DNA of 64,000 bases from Scatophagus argus (GCF_020382885.2 NC_058510.1:8924862-8988861), one strand, 5' to 3'; numbered from the stretch's first letter, positions 25,129 through 40,327 are shown. The notes: generated from the sequence alone by a model not told the origin. Numbers and translations are program-made.

Positions 25129-28100
25129 ATGGCTGTCAAACTGATGCAAAGATTTCCGCTGCTTGGCCAGTTCGGAATTAAACGTTTCCCCCTTGTTGGA
25201 CCGGTGTGTCCCACCAGACTCCAGAGTATCAGATGTGTAGGCGAGTCCTTATGTGTAGCCTGCCTGTGTTCCCCAGCCGGCGGCGGCGGCTGCATTCGGA
25301 GACAGGGCTGCAGGAAGCTCCAGCAGAACTGCGGGAGAAGGAGCCTGACCACCACCATCATCAGGGAGCCGTTCTTCGTTGCCAGTAGCTCTGTGGGACT
25401 CCACAGAGATTCGGGGCCTCGGTTCCGTCTGACCCAGCTGCACCGACCCACAAGTGCAGAGGAGGAGGCTTTCCAGCAGCGTCTAAGGAACTGCTCCTCT
25501 TCCCGGCAGGTCTTTGCACTGCTACGCTCAGTAGGGATCATGTCTGACACCATGGCTGCAGCAGCACTTCATCGCGTGGCCGACCTGGAGCAGGTGGGAA
25601 ACGCTCTTAAAGATCCTACAGTGCTGGAGAATGACACCGTGGTATCCCTGTGCTTCCAGTTGGAGCAGGACTCTTGGCGGCTGACGGATGGTGGACTGGT
25701 ATCAGCTCTGCTGGCTTGCTCACGCCTCTTCTTGGATCCTTGGAGCACGCTGATGGTGCGGCTCGTGTCTGAGAGCCAGGAGAGGTTAGATAGAGGGCAG
25801 ATTAGTGTAGGGTACCTGTGCACCCTGGGCCATGCAATGCTGGCTATGGAGGGTCCTGGCTGTGTGATGCTGAAGCAGGTGATGGAGCAAATCCAGAAGC
25901 AGAAGCCTGCCCAGTGGAGCATGGCAGATCTCGTTGGTGTTTATAGATTTCTGCAAAGTGGTATGGCTCAAGATGGAAAATACCAGGACCTGCTGAATGC
26001 CATGCACTCCCACGCTGTGACAGTCACATCCCGCATGAATCCAGCTGCTGTCAGTGGACTGCTCGGTGCTCTCATGACCCTGAATCAGACACAGGCCATG
26101 CCTCTTGTGATCAATCTGTGCAAGCAGGCTGTACGGTATGTACCTCAATTTACTGATGAGGAGCTCACCGTTGTGCTTGGGGCCCTTATGCACTTTGGTC
26201 ACAGCGATCATTACTTTGTGGAGGCGATGGAGAAGTATGTACCCACAATGACATTCACTTCCCACCCAGAGACAGTTACCAAGGTGATTCATTTCTTTGG
26301 CCGGAGGAACATCCTGTCCCCCATTGTATGTGACGCTGTTGCAGAGAGCTTTGTGTACCGAGCAGATGACTACAGTACCAGCCAGGTAGCCAGACAGATC
26401 ATGGCCCTGGGAAAGCTTGGCTACATTCCCCCCAATGCCAGTGAAGTTTTTAGGAAAGTTGAGACCATCCTGCATTCGCGCTTTTCCCACTTCCAACCTC
26501 GAACGCTGCTCAACCTGCTCCACTCCTGTACCCTGGTGGAGAGATTTCCTGTTAACTTTGTCTCCAAAGTCTTCAGCAGTTACTTCCTCCAGCAACTGCA
26601 AGGTAAAACATCCCTTAGTATGTACAGCCTTCTAATTAAGGGATGGTTGAAAAATAATTTACAGTTGCTGACATTATTGCAGGTATTGTCTGTCATCCTG
26701 ATGGTGCATGCTATAATTTTACTATGTTGATCTGTTCTCTGTGTATGATCTGTATTATCCTGTTAAAGTTGTTTTTAGGGGAGTTTTTCCTCTTGAGGTA
26801 AATTTGTGGTTTATGATATTGGGCTATATGGATACACTTAAATAACATAACATTTACTGCGTTCCAGAGCAGGACACGGGGATGGATCGGTTCATTCTGG
26901 CACAGCTGACTCAGCTTTACATGACTTTGAAGCTGGAGTGTCCTTTCTATGAGGTAAAATACATAAAACTATGAATATGTAAAAGGTGAGGCCAGCCAAA
27001 CAGGATGACGAAAGAGTAATGCATAGTCAGAAACCTGAATACACACCTTCATACTTAACAGAGTGATGCATTCCAGTTTACTGTGATATAACCTGTGCAG
27101 GCTCTATCTGCGTCTCCTACAGTGACTGTAAAGCAACACTAAAAGAACCTATTGGGTTTGAGCTGATGCCCCTGCGCTTTTATTTTCAAGGCTGAGACAA
27201 AAATGTTTTTTTACATCTTGAGTCCACTGTAGCTGTGCATTAGAAATCAGACTACCAGACCTCCAACTACAAATGAGGGCCTGGCAATGCAAGATGCCCT
27301 ACTAACAGCTGCATTGCAGTGGTGTTAAGTTGTGTAATTTGTATTTGTGTGTCAGGAAAACATTTGGCTCACTAGACATCCCTGTATATAAAAGGTCAAA
27401 AATATACAAAGCCAAAAATAAAGACATTAAACTTAAGATTATATACATTTACATATTACAGGTGACATCATGTTTATGCACAAAAATTCAAGTAATTTGA
27501 GCATCGAATAGCAGAATAATAAAACTGCTTATAAAAATGTTTATCCCTCTAAAGGCTTTTTTCATGTAAGTCAAAATTTCATATGTGAAATACTAACATG
27601 GTATTGGTGCATAATTCATGTTGACAAACTATGTATGTCATGGTTTCCCATAAAAAGGACAATAGCAGTCAAAATGTATCCAATTTTCTATATAAACTAG
27701 GTGGTACTTTGGACATGTCTTCTTCTTCAGTACACAGTACGAACACATTGTGTTGCCTTCTCAGGGTCCCAGACTCCTTCCCAAGTACCAGGTCAAGTCC
27801 TTCCTCATGCCCGGCCGCTCTCTGGAGACACCAATGGACACACATCTGTACAACTCTGTGAAAAGTGGACTGGTGGATTTGCTCGGGGCTCGTTCATACT
27901 TCGCTTCTAAAGTTCTGACACCTTACTGCTACACACTCGGTAACACACACATTAGCAGCTGTTTGCCTCTTAAATGTTTTCTGTAGTCAACCTCTCAAGG
28001 GCATGACATTTGTTTTTGCTCCCGTAGATGTGGAGATAAAACTTGATGAAGAGGGATATGTGCTGCCTGCCATGCAAACTGATGATGTAAGCAAAAGGTG

Positions 28101-28618
28101 AATGGTTTTATGTATTTTTCAAGGTTGTCAAATTCCAGATTTTGATTTTACTAAATGCAAATTTTATGAGCTGGATGGCCAAGCAGTGTGACTTACTAAC
28201 AAATGCTCTTGTTTGGCATGTTACAGGATAGCTCTTTGTATTGATGGACAAAAGAGGTTCACTACAAACAAGAGGCAGCTGCTTGGGAAGGAGGCCATCA
28301 AGCAGCGACATCTGAGGCTTCTGGGATATGAAGTTGTTCAGGTTAGTCCCACACCTTCACGTTTGTTCTCTGGATGTTTTCATCTGCCCAAATGTTAGAT
28401 CTGTGTGTTCTATTGGCTAAATGGTACACAAAATAGAAGGACTAATGTGTTTTACTCACTTCAAGTTGTCCAATGTTTTGTTATGATATCTCTGGAGACT
28501 GATTTTTCTTTTCTTTCAGATTCCTTACTATGAATTTGAAAAACTGGAAAAGAAGACCAGTGTGGTGGACTATCTGCACCACAAAATCTTCCCTCACACC
28601 TATAGGCTGAAATGGTGA
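25129..28618 (+). CDS. fastkd3: FAST kinase domain-containing protein 3, mitochondrial
   Basis: FASTKD3 belongs to the FASTK family of mitochondrial RNA-binding proteins that regulate mitochondrial mRNA levels and translation. Coding exons 25129-26602, 26868-26953, 27765-27939, 28028-28097, 28227-28341 and 28520-28618 give 672 residues; human FASTKD3 has 662. One large exon encodes the first 491 codons, as in mammals. Residues 1-30 are basic and free of acidic residues, consistent with a mitochondrial presequence. FAST domains span about residues 415-590 (LGKLGYIPPNASEVFRKVE, then GPRLLPKYQVKSFLMPGRSL and DLLGARSYFASKVLTPYCY). The C-terminal RAP domain, about 602-662, holds IALCIDGQKRFTTNKRQLLG and IKQRHLRLLGYEVVQIPYYE. 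These blocks match FASTKD3 better than FASTK or other members I can recall. The start has a good context (GTCATGG). Confidence 0.95.
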
Positions 28619-28763
28619 TGGGAGAAAGGAGCATTGCTGTGGATGGCTTATCAGGGGCTTATCAGAGTATTTTCTAACTTAAAGAAAATCTGTATTTATT
28701 TTTTCATTACAAACTGAATGTGATTAAATTATTGATTATGAACTTGTGCCTGTTAAGCTTGAC

Positions 28764-28769
28764 AATAAA
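28764..28769 (+). terminator. fastkd3: polyadenylation signal of fastkd3
   Basis: AATAAA in gacAATAAAgtaac lies 146 nt after the stop. The inferred cleavage point near 28785 is only about 40-60 bp from the inferred 3' end of the opposing chmp5 gene. Confidence 0.8.
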
Positions 28770-28846
28770 GTAACTTTTACATAAATACTGACTTTTGAAT
28801 TACTTCATCATATCACACAAAGTTAAGTATTGTTTGAAAAATATAA

Positions 28847-28852
28847 TTTATT
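28847..28852 (-). terminator. chmp5: candidate polyadenylation signal of chmp5
   Basis: On the minus strand an AATAAA lies 223 nt beyond the chmp5 stop codon (29075). It is the first canonical hexamer after the stop in an AT-rich tail. A second AATAAA further on (near 28694) would put the chmp5 end inside the fastkd3 3' UTR. Confidence 0.6.
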
Positions 28853-29074
28853 TTGTTCTTGGCAACTCAATGCCATAGAAACTGTACAAAGTTAAGAGAG
28901 TCCCAATTCCATAAATCACATCATATATATGATATAGCTCACCCATAGAATAATAATCAGAGTCTTTGATTAAGGATGTCTGGTTTTAGTCTCCGTCAGG
29001 ATGGGAGTGTCACTTGGATTAATAGTAAAAAGGCTATGATACATGTATAACCAGTGTATGCTCTGATTGCTCCT

Positions 29075-32574
<3,500 letters not shown>

Positions 32575-32700
32575 TTCGGCAAAACTAGAGTTTTAACACA
32601 ACAAGCACACTGCGTTAGTTCTCTGTCACAGTCGAGCCACAGGAAAACACCCGGAAGAGCGTAGAGGATGACATCACATGAGTCACGTGATCATTAGTCA
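32575..32700 (-). promoter_or_regulatory. chmp5: chmp5 promoter with CLEAR-like E-box and ETS motif
   Basis: Upstream of the ATG lie an ETS core (CCGGAAG, 32651-32657), a CRE-half-like TGACATCAC (32669-32677) and GTCACGTGAT (32682-32691). The last differs by one base from the CLEAR consensus GTCACGTGAC bound by TFEB and related factors on lysosomal genes. No TATA box is apparent. Motifs are seen; use is inferred. Confidence 0.45.
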
Positions 32701-35700
32701 TGCAGCCGCACCCTCTGAAGTGCTACATTCTCGTGATTTTCTCATTAATGTATTATGCTTTTCTTTTCTTAAATAACCTACCTGTTCATGTTTTTAATTT
32801 GGAAAAGATTTTTTTAATCGATCTATTTAGCTAATCGACTTTAAACATTCTAACATGACACGAATAGTGAGTAGCTCCAGCAGCCCAATACACTGACAGG
32901 GAACATTTTTGAACATTTCTGCGATGGGAAATCGGTACATTTAGTATTTATGATAAGAAACAACAAAACTCTACACCTCAGGAAAAAGCCGCAAGTTTGC
33001 CAAACTCACAACAGCCATGACAACATGCTTCTAATTTGGCTCAAGCTCTTCAGTTTACACGGTGCTTTATAAAGGAATTACACTAAAAGTCAAAGGGAAA
33101 ATAATAAACTGCAACAGAGTGAAACAGATTCTGTGACTTCTCAGATAAGGAAGAGAAAAGAAAAAGTGAAGGTTAGGTTGTCTTTTTATTATATGTATTG
33201 AAGTATTGATTTTTTTTTTTCAATTCATACAGCAGTCTTTTACAGTCCATGCAAATGACAATAATCATCCACCAGAAGTCAGCCAATTCCAAGTCTTAAT
33301 ATTGCTTAGCTTCATTTAAGACTGGATTAAGCCAAGTGGGCAAAGTATAAACTGACCCAGTCCTCCAGACGAACAAAGCTTCAGGAGCCCCCCAAACCCT
33401 CCAGTTCACTATCAGTTGGTGTGTACTTCTTGGGGGGAGCATGTGGATAAAATTCTGACGCGATAAGACCCTTACATCATCTCCTGCTTTATTATCTGTT
33501 CTTGTCGTCCTGACTTACAGAGGGCCTCTGTGACATAATCCATATTTAGAGACTTAATTTTATTTGATGTGGGAAAAAAAGGAAGCAATTTTTTGCATTA
33601 GTGAAACTGGGTCCATCTTTTATTCACTGATTTATTTACTGAAAAAAAAAATCTCCAATAGATAATGAATTTTAAGCCAGTAGTCAACTTATCTACATGT
33701 AACTATCAATCATTGTAAGATTTATCTTTTCAAATCAGACCACACATGTTTTTGTGATTCCATTTGCTTCCACTGGAGGGAGCTGCTGATATACAGAAAA
33801 ACCCAAAATCTACAAATGTAAAAGACTCCAAACCTCCCAATTCAACCCATCTCTGTGAGAATAATTACATAAAAGCTAAAACTAATCTTTTCTTGACAAA
33901 GAAGCCACTGTGAGGGCTTTGAAATCAGATATTTAAAAGTGATTATACACAGCAAAGAGATAGCAAAGATATTGCAAGTGACATTTAAGGAGACTGTCAC
34001 ACGCTACACTTTACGAATCAAAACTGACAACAAGATGAGCGTGACAGAACAGAATCAACGTGAACTTGATTTATTATTAAGCACATACAGGACGATCAAT
34101 ACATCTCCTGTTTGATGAACAGCAGAAAAAGCCAATATACAGCAGCAGCATCTTTAAATATGCAGAGACTGAAAATAATGATGGGTAGGAGCCTAATTTC
34201 TTAGAATAAGCGCTCATATTTCATGTCAAGCAACATAACTTCTATACTAAATATTTTAGACAAGTTTACATGATGTGCTTAGATATTTTATTACTGAATT
34301 GTTTAAATATTAGATGAAATTCTCATATAATACAGACATAGATGAGTTCATACCATGGATATGTCTATATAACACAGCATCTATTTGCAGTACATTCAAA
34401 ATAACAGCACAGTCCATCAAGCGTACAGGCTTTTCGATGTTGCATTATACTATTACAAGCAATGATCACTGACATGCTACAAATGCAGTGTATTCCAACG
34501 ATGTCTGTGCAAAAGTTTCTTTTTGTTATTTATACAAAATTTTCTACATATTCTTCATACTATACAGAATAAACTGTACCTAACAATGTGCACAACTTGT
34601 TTAAACAGCTATTCTTGTTTTCAGACTGCGCTGATGAAATATTTCTCTACAGTAAATAGCATGAGCATTTCAATGGGACTATCTGTATCAGCGTAAAAGC
34701 CAAAAACAGCACATGTGATGGGATTATACACTGTAAATTGAACAACTTATCAGACTGGACACAACTCCAGCATCAAAGCTAATAGAGAGCCCTCTGTCAA
34801 ATATTAAATGCACATTCAAGTCCAGGATTTTCCTTTTAACTTTTCTCAGTAATAACCTTGTTTCAGTGCCACTAACTTTCTTTTCTTGCCTACCTCCCAG
34901 TGACTTCTTCAAAGTCCGACATAAGCCATTTCTCTCACAGTGTGGTCAATCAGCACACCTCTAACTTTTCACTGAGGTGGGAAGGATTTTAGCACATATC
35001 TGCTGTCAGTGATTCATGCATCTACAACTGATACGTTAACTGTACACAACAAGTTTGTGCATGCTGGACCCCATTCATTTTTCATAACTGAAATCATTTT
35101 CCATTGCTGCTAACTTGTTTTATCCTGGACTGTTAAAGGCACATTTGGCAATAGAACATAAAATGAGAAAATGACAAGAATAAATTAAATGTGTGAAAAG
35201 GCAGGAGCAAAATGGAACAAATTTAGCATTAAAAACACGAGAGTATACTGTATGAAACTTGAGAGGAGCCAGTACTGTTACAGCTTTATAATTAGTCTCC
35301 TTCTGATTTTGCCATATAAAAGTAAATCATTTTCCTGAGAAATTTTGGCATTATTTCCTTAATCTGCATCATTAATGTGCAGTCTGTCTGACAGGACAGG
35401 AGATGATTGGAAAATTGAATCAGATTTGGTCTTTTTCATGAAAAAGATTCTTTGTGATACCATCTACCAACATATAAGTAACAAAGTAAGTGACGTGAGG
35501 ACAAAAATGAAAAATGAAGTGGCAAAAGTCACAGCAAAAGGGAAGAGGATTCAGTTATTTCTTTGTGGAGGAGATTGGTGGTTTATTTCCTATGTGGATT
35601 AATGGGAAAAATTGAATGCAATTTATAATGCGTAACTTTCATTTAATCTCTAGAATGAAATCATATTAATTTTGGCACTGGTCAAACCCAAGGTGATCAT

Positions 35701-35831
35701 GAAAATAAAGCAAGTCATCTTCTGTAAATCGAGACAAAACTTGTCTACATTGCTGATGTGACATGGGTTAGGCCCAGGTCAGGTGAGTCTTCTTTTCCAA
35801 TGTGGGAAATTGAGGAGAGTTCCACTGCTAG
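32700..35831. other. region between chmp5 and oprk1 coding ends, including the oprk1 3' UTR
   Basis: About 3.1 kb of AT-rich sequence with no coding exon seen. Several minus-strand AATAAA hexamers occur (for example at 34075-34070 and 33624-33619), so oprk1 may have a 3' UTR of about 1.8-2.2 kb. The part nearest chmp5 is promoter-proximal. Confidence 0.55.
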
Positions 35832-38800
35832 TCATGTGGGCTTACTAGTCCCATCTGGGTTCTCCAGGGGAACAGCGGCCTCCCGCACAGTGCCTGGGGG
35901 CTTTTTGCTCCCTGACCCCTTCTCCCCCTTCATTTTGGCAGTGAGGCAGAAGTCTTTGAAGCAGCGTTTGAAGTTTTCATCCAAAAAGGCATACAGGACA
36001 GGGTTGAGGCTACTGTTTGTGTAGCCCAGAGCCACACAGAAGAAGTAAGCAGCCATGATGGCTGTGGTTTCCGGCACACTCACGAGTGCCTTGACTAGTA
36101 TGAAGATGTGAATGGGGGTCCAGCAGACCACAAACACAGCCACCACGACCACAACCAGGCGCGTGATCCGGCGCAGGTTGCGGTCCTTCTCCCGCGAGCC
36201 TGACAACATTCGGACGCTCTTCAGCCTCAGGACCATGAGGGAGTAGCACACGGTGATGATGAGCACAGGCACAACGAAGGCAAAGACAAACACACATATC
36301 TTCATCAGTGTGTCCCAGTACACATATGGCTCTGGGAACTGTAAGGCACACTCAGTTATGTCTGCAGGAGCAAAGGAGAGAGGGAGGAAGAAGATGTGAA
36401 TTAAGAGGTGAAGTGAAATTGTGCTTTATCATAAATAAAATTCCACTCTGTGCCCCTCTGCCTTCAATTTAGAAAGCTGTTATGGAACAGCTAATCTGCA
36501 CTCAAACAGGAATATTTTGCTCTTAAGTCTTTCTTTTTTTCTTACATCATCTGTATTCAGGGAGGAAAATGTGTGATGCGTGGCTAATAAAAAACTCTGC
36601 ACTAATGGACTTGATAGAACATATTGTGCTCAGATTTTTTGACTTGGAAAAGAAGGTGAAAGCACTTCCTCACCACTCTTCGTCTGGGTGCCACCCAGAA
36701 TAAAGGCAGGAATCCCTGCGGCTGAGGATAGGATCCAGATGCACACATTGATCATCTTGGCTTTGATCGGAGTGCGGAAGTCCAGCGCTTTCACTGGGTG
36801 GCACACGGCTACGTAGCGATCCACACTCATCATGGTGAGAGTGAAGATGCTGGTGAACATGTTGTAGTAGTCGATGGAGATGAAGACCTTGCACACCACC
36901 TCACCAAAGGGCCAAGTATTCAGCAGGTAGTCCGTGCTCTGGAAGGGCATTGTGGTCGTGACGAGGGCATCAGCAAGGGCTAAGTTGAAAATGTAAATGT
37001 TGGTGGCTGTCTTCATCTTTGTGTACCTGTTTAACATGCAGAACACACAGTTGCTCTGTAATAGTGAGAAGAATAAAATAGAATAGAATAGAATACCAAG
37101 TGTACTGCTTGGCTGACTCTTTAGAAGACCTTTTGGGCTCATTATGACTTGTCCATTAGTCCACACTGCATCCATGAATACATAATGTAATTTTTATGAC
37201 TTAAACTTCATTGATATGTACAATATACTGCTGATTGCAGGCCATGCATAATCAACTTGTTTTCACTTCATTAAATTGTAACAGCATTAAATGAGGATAT
37301 GATGACTTTTGCAAAGTTTAATTTAAAATTCAATTCAAAGTGTAATTTTTTTTTACCACTAAATGAGAAGATTGATCTCATGTATCCATGTGAAATGCAA
37401 AGCTTCAGCAAGCAACCAATTAGCTTAACCTAATGACTGGAAACGGGGGGGCTAGTCTGACTCTGCAAGAAAGCAACTAAATCCTAGCAGCTGTGAAGCC
37501 CACTAATTAACATGTTTTATCTTGTTTGTTTCATCCTTGTTAAAACTGAAGTGTAAAAATTACATGTTTTGGTTTCAAGGTAGCCTTCATAGTGAATGGA
37601 CAGATACGAGAGTGGGGTCAATCTTCTCATTTATACCTCCAACAAAAAGTCAAGTAAGAATGAGTGTATTTTCCAAAATATCAAACTATTCCTTAAAACA
37701 ACATTGGCAAACAGTTGCTTATCCAGAAAAGGCATAGTATAGCATTCATTATTGTTGTTGATCTGTGCTTCTGTCCACCTGATGAATGAAAGTCCATTAT
37801 ACTCTCCTTTTAGCTTTGTTTTGCTCTTCAGCAAGTCCTGAGGGAAATATCTGGCTTATTAGCTGTTAAATGCCCGACTACGTTCACCAGCTAGCTGCTA
37901 AGTTTGCTAACTTGCTAACAAGACATAAACCAAAACAATGAGCTGAATGAAACTAAAATGAACTGCAAAGCCGGGTGATAATTATCTGTGGGTCAAAGCT
38001 GTCATGTAACATAGTAATTTGATCTATTGCTAATATGAAAACACTGATTTGAGGAGTTTAACAGTCTACAGGCTACAAACCATGGGCATCTGGATGCACT
38101 GCCTGTCTCTTACATGTTCTACATGTGTTTAGCACAGTGTCTGTTGTGTGAGTGTCTGGGTCAGTGTAATTTCAGACATTTGTTTACACTAGATCAGCAC
38201 AAAACACCCCTTTTTACTTCAGCTGGATCATCCTCAACCAGGCAGCTAATAAGTAAAACCTACAGCTTTTTCTGAAACTGAAGTGATAAAATTGGCTTCT
38301 ACTGACAGGTGACACAATCAGTCAGTGTAATCAATGTAATTGTTGTCTATTGACCAGAGCATTGTGGATGGCACTGCTGCATTTCGTATTACATCAGAGA
38401 TTTGTTGCTCTCCCACGCCATAAATAAGCCCAACGAGGTGCAAGAAGGCTATCAGGCTTGATAAAGCACCACTGGTTTCAGCTCTGATTAATATCATGCC
38501 CGCCAGACTAGGAGAGATTTATAGAATATTGTTGCTATATTTTGGAGGTCTTGAGTGTTATTAGATTCATAAAATGAGCTACTTTAAAGGTTCCAGGCAC
38601 TGCTCTACCACTGAAGGATTCAAAATCAATTCTACTGACTTTACACTTTCAATGTTGAATCAGAAATGACGGCGTTAATATGAACCCTGTCTTTATCAAA
38701 CTGCAACTGCAGTTTTGTCTCTTTGTGACCCGGGCATTACATTCCTGGATGAGCTGTAAGCCTTCTTCCTGTGACAGAGCTGCCTCTAGAGACCATCAAG

Positions 38801-39411
38801 GAACAAAATGCAGGCATTACAGAGAAATATGACACAGACCAGATGGCCTGGAGGTCATTGAAAGCCAAGTGATTGGTCCAAGTGCCTTCTCCTCAAGTAA
38901 TAACATTCAGAGAGACTGTGGAGAAATGCATTCCTCTGCTTGGACCTCAGCTGTTGTCTGTGTAAATACATGGCGTAATTAGGCTTCCCAACATGCGCAA
39001 ACCAAGATCCTCTAGCGTTTTCAATGCTACTGTAAATCCCCATTCCATTCCTATTATATAAACCCACAGTGAATTACATACATTACGGACACCTCATAGA
39101 GTTACTGCATGTACGTTTATGGTAACACAAAAACAGATTTTTAATTTTACCCCCAAATGTCCTTACCTGATGATCACATACATGACGAGACAGTTGCCCA
39201 ACAAGCCGACAACAAACACCACGGAGTAGACTGCAGTGATGATGGGAATGATGGGGGACATGCCCTCCTGCTCCCAGCTGTCGTCGTGGGTCACATTGTG
39301 GCTGTCAGAGTATCCGGACACCCAGGCTGAGGAATTCAGAGGACAATCTTCCAGCAGCGTGGAGAGGCACTTGTTATCTTCTTTGAAAATTTCAATCGGA
39401 GTGCTTTCCAT
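35832..39411 (-). CDS. oprk1: kappa-type opioid receptor
   Basis: This is a class A Gi/o-coupled GPCR for dynorphin peptides at the plasma membrane. Coding exons 39411-39167, 37026-36674 and 36361-35832 give 375 residues; human OPRK1 has 380 and the same intron positions (after TM1 and in extracellular loop 2). It starts [15 protein letters not shown] and has N-glycosylation sites NSSAW and NVTH. Seen motifs: the ligand-binding Asp in SIDYYNMF (D134), DRYVAVCHP after TM3, the Cys127-Cys204 pair, CWTPIHIF in TM6, and [11 protein letters not shown] in TM7. TM1 ([20 protein letters not shown]) and [15 protein letters not shown] are kappa-like, not mu or delta. Two features depart from mammalian kappa: Lys290 where human has Glu297 (6.58), and a less acidic loop 2. 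The ATG at 39411 is chosen by homology; an in-frame upstream ATG lies before the splice acceptor. Confidence 0.95.
37370..37698 (+). repeat. palindromic (foldback) teleost repeat, copy 2
   Basis: This copy lies in the first long intron of oprk1 and belongs to the same family as 1795-2219. It has TAGCTTAACCTAATGACTGG, the internal clauses CCCACTAATTAACATG and ACTGAAGTGTAAAAAT, and the end TTTTCCAAAATATCAAACTA. The left arm is more decayed than in copy 1, but the middle is better kept. No ORF. Confidence 0.65.
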
Positions 39412-39418
39412 GCTGACA

Positions 39419-39990
39419 CCTGTTTGTTGGATCGATAAGAAGAAATACTTCAAAATAAGACCAAAATAATAGTGCAAATTTTTAGAAATGCTCATACGGC
39501 AATCATTTATGTAGCCTAAATGGGCAAATGATGACATGGAGCCAGGAAAAACGCACGTTAAAAGCTCTTTTAATCGTGATTAACAGTGTGGGGGGGAAAA
39601 TACATCGCTACGTTACTGCAAAGCCATGACATGCTCACAAACTTCACGTCGGTTATAGAGCCACTGGCAGAACATGCAAAACAATCGGAAATAAACATAC
39701 AGGAGCTCCAGTCTTTCAGAAAAAAAAAGCTCGCAGGTTACTCACCTCGATCAACCCGAATTAGCGGATGCAACCTGTAAATATAATAATATAAATATAT
39801 TTTTGTGCAAAAAAGAAGAAAAAGAAGCGTTCTCCCGCTTGTGATTGCGGGGTTTTTATTATTATTATTACCTGGGTGAAGGTTACAGCTCATCAAAGTT
39901 TGGAGATGGTTTTGCGCGCCTGGAGTGAAGCAGCAGCAGCTTTGCGGACACTCGTGAACACGCACCGATGGAGAGGTGGTGCGCTGTCAG
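39419..39990 (-). promoter_or_regulatory. oprk1: oprk1 5' UTR exons and promoter-proximal region
   Basis: Three splice signals define a non-coding leader. An upstream exon ends at 39872 (CACCCAG/GTAATA). A 29-nt exon follows at 39774-39746, from TATATTTACAG to GATCGAG/GTGAGT. The coding exon has its acceptor CCAACAAACAG at 39420. The intron between the first two is only about 97 nt. The first exon is fairly GC-rich and probably starts near 39960-40000. Mammalian Oprk1 likewise has a non-coding first exon. The transcription start is not determined. Confidence 0.55.
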
Positions 39991-40005
39991 GCAGGCTAGA
40001 CCAAC

Positions 40006-40037
40006 CACACACAAACACACACACACACACATACACA

Positions 40038-40075
<38 letters not shown>
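40006..40075. repeat. CA/TG microsatellite upstream of oprk1
   Basis: About 70 bp of ACACAC with a few AAAC and ATAC interruptions. It lies directly upstream of the inferred first oprk1 exon. Long CA/TG runs are polymorphic and can adopt Z-DNA. Confidence 0.95.
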
Positions 40076-40076
<1 letters not shown>

Positions 40077-40306
40077 CGATGAGATGACAATAACCGCAGG
40101 CAGGCAGGTTTCTGTTGAGAGTCATGAACCAAGACATCCCAGATTTGAATACTGGAAAATGCATTAATGGTTAAGCCACAGTAAAACAGTACGGACGTAA
40201 TGTAATTATGCTCTCATGTTGTAGCTCCATATCTAAAAGTGTAGTTAGATTCTCTGGAGGCATAAGAACACGAAATCCTGGTGCACATTTGTATATAAAT
40301 TTGTGA

Positions 40307-40327
40307 TTTTTTTTTTTTTTTTTTTTT
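40307..40327. repeat. poly-T tract
   Basis: A run of about 21 T residues, possibly the tail of a decayed minus-strand retroposon. No recognisable body is attached. Confidence 0.8.

Noticed and set aside
25786..26601. A 271-residue minus-strand ORF antisense to fastkd3
   Set aside because: It is the reverse shadow of the large fastkd3 coding exon. Long antisense frames arise from codon bias, and no family features are seen.
35832..39411. Mu or delta opioid receptor identity
   Set aside because: Despite Lys at 6.58, the N-terminus ([14 protein letters not shown]), TM1 and TM2 blocks and the C-tail end (GTSKPT) match kappa receptors best.
39876..40164. ORFs on both strands across the CA repeat
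   Set aside because: Translations are His-Thr or Cys-Val repeats, which are microsatellite artefacts.
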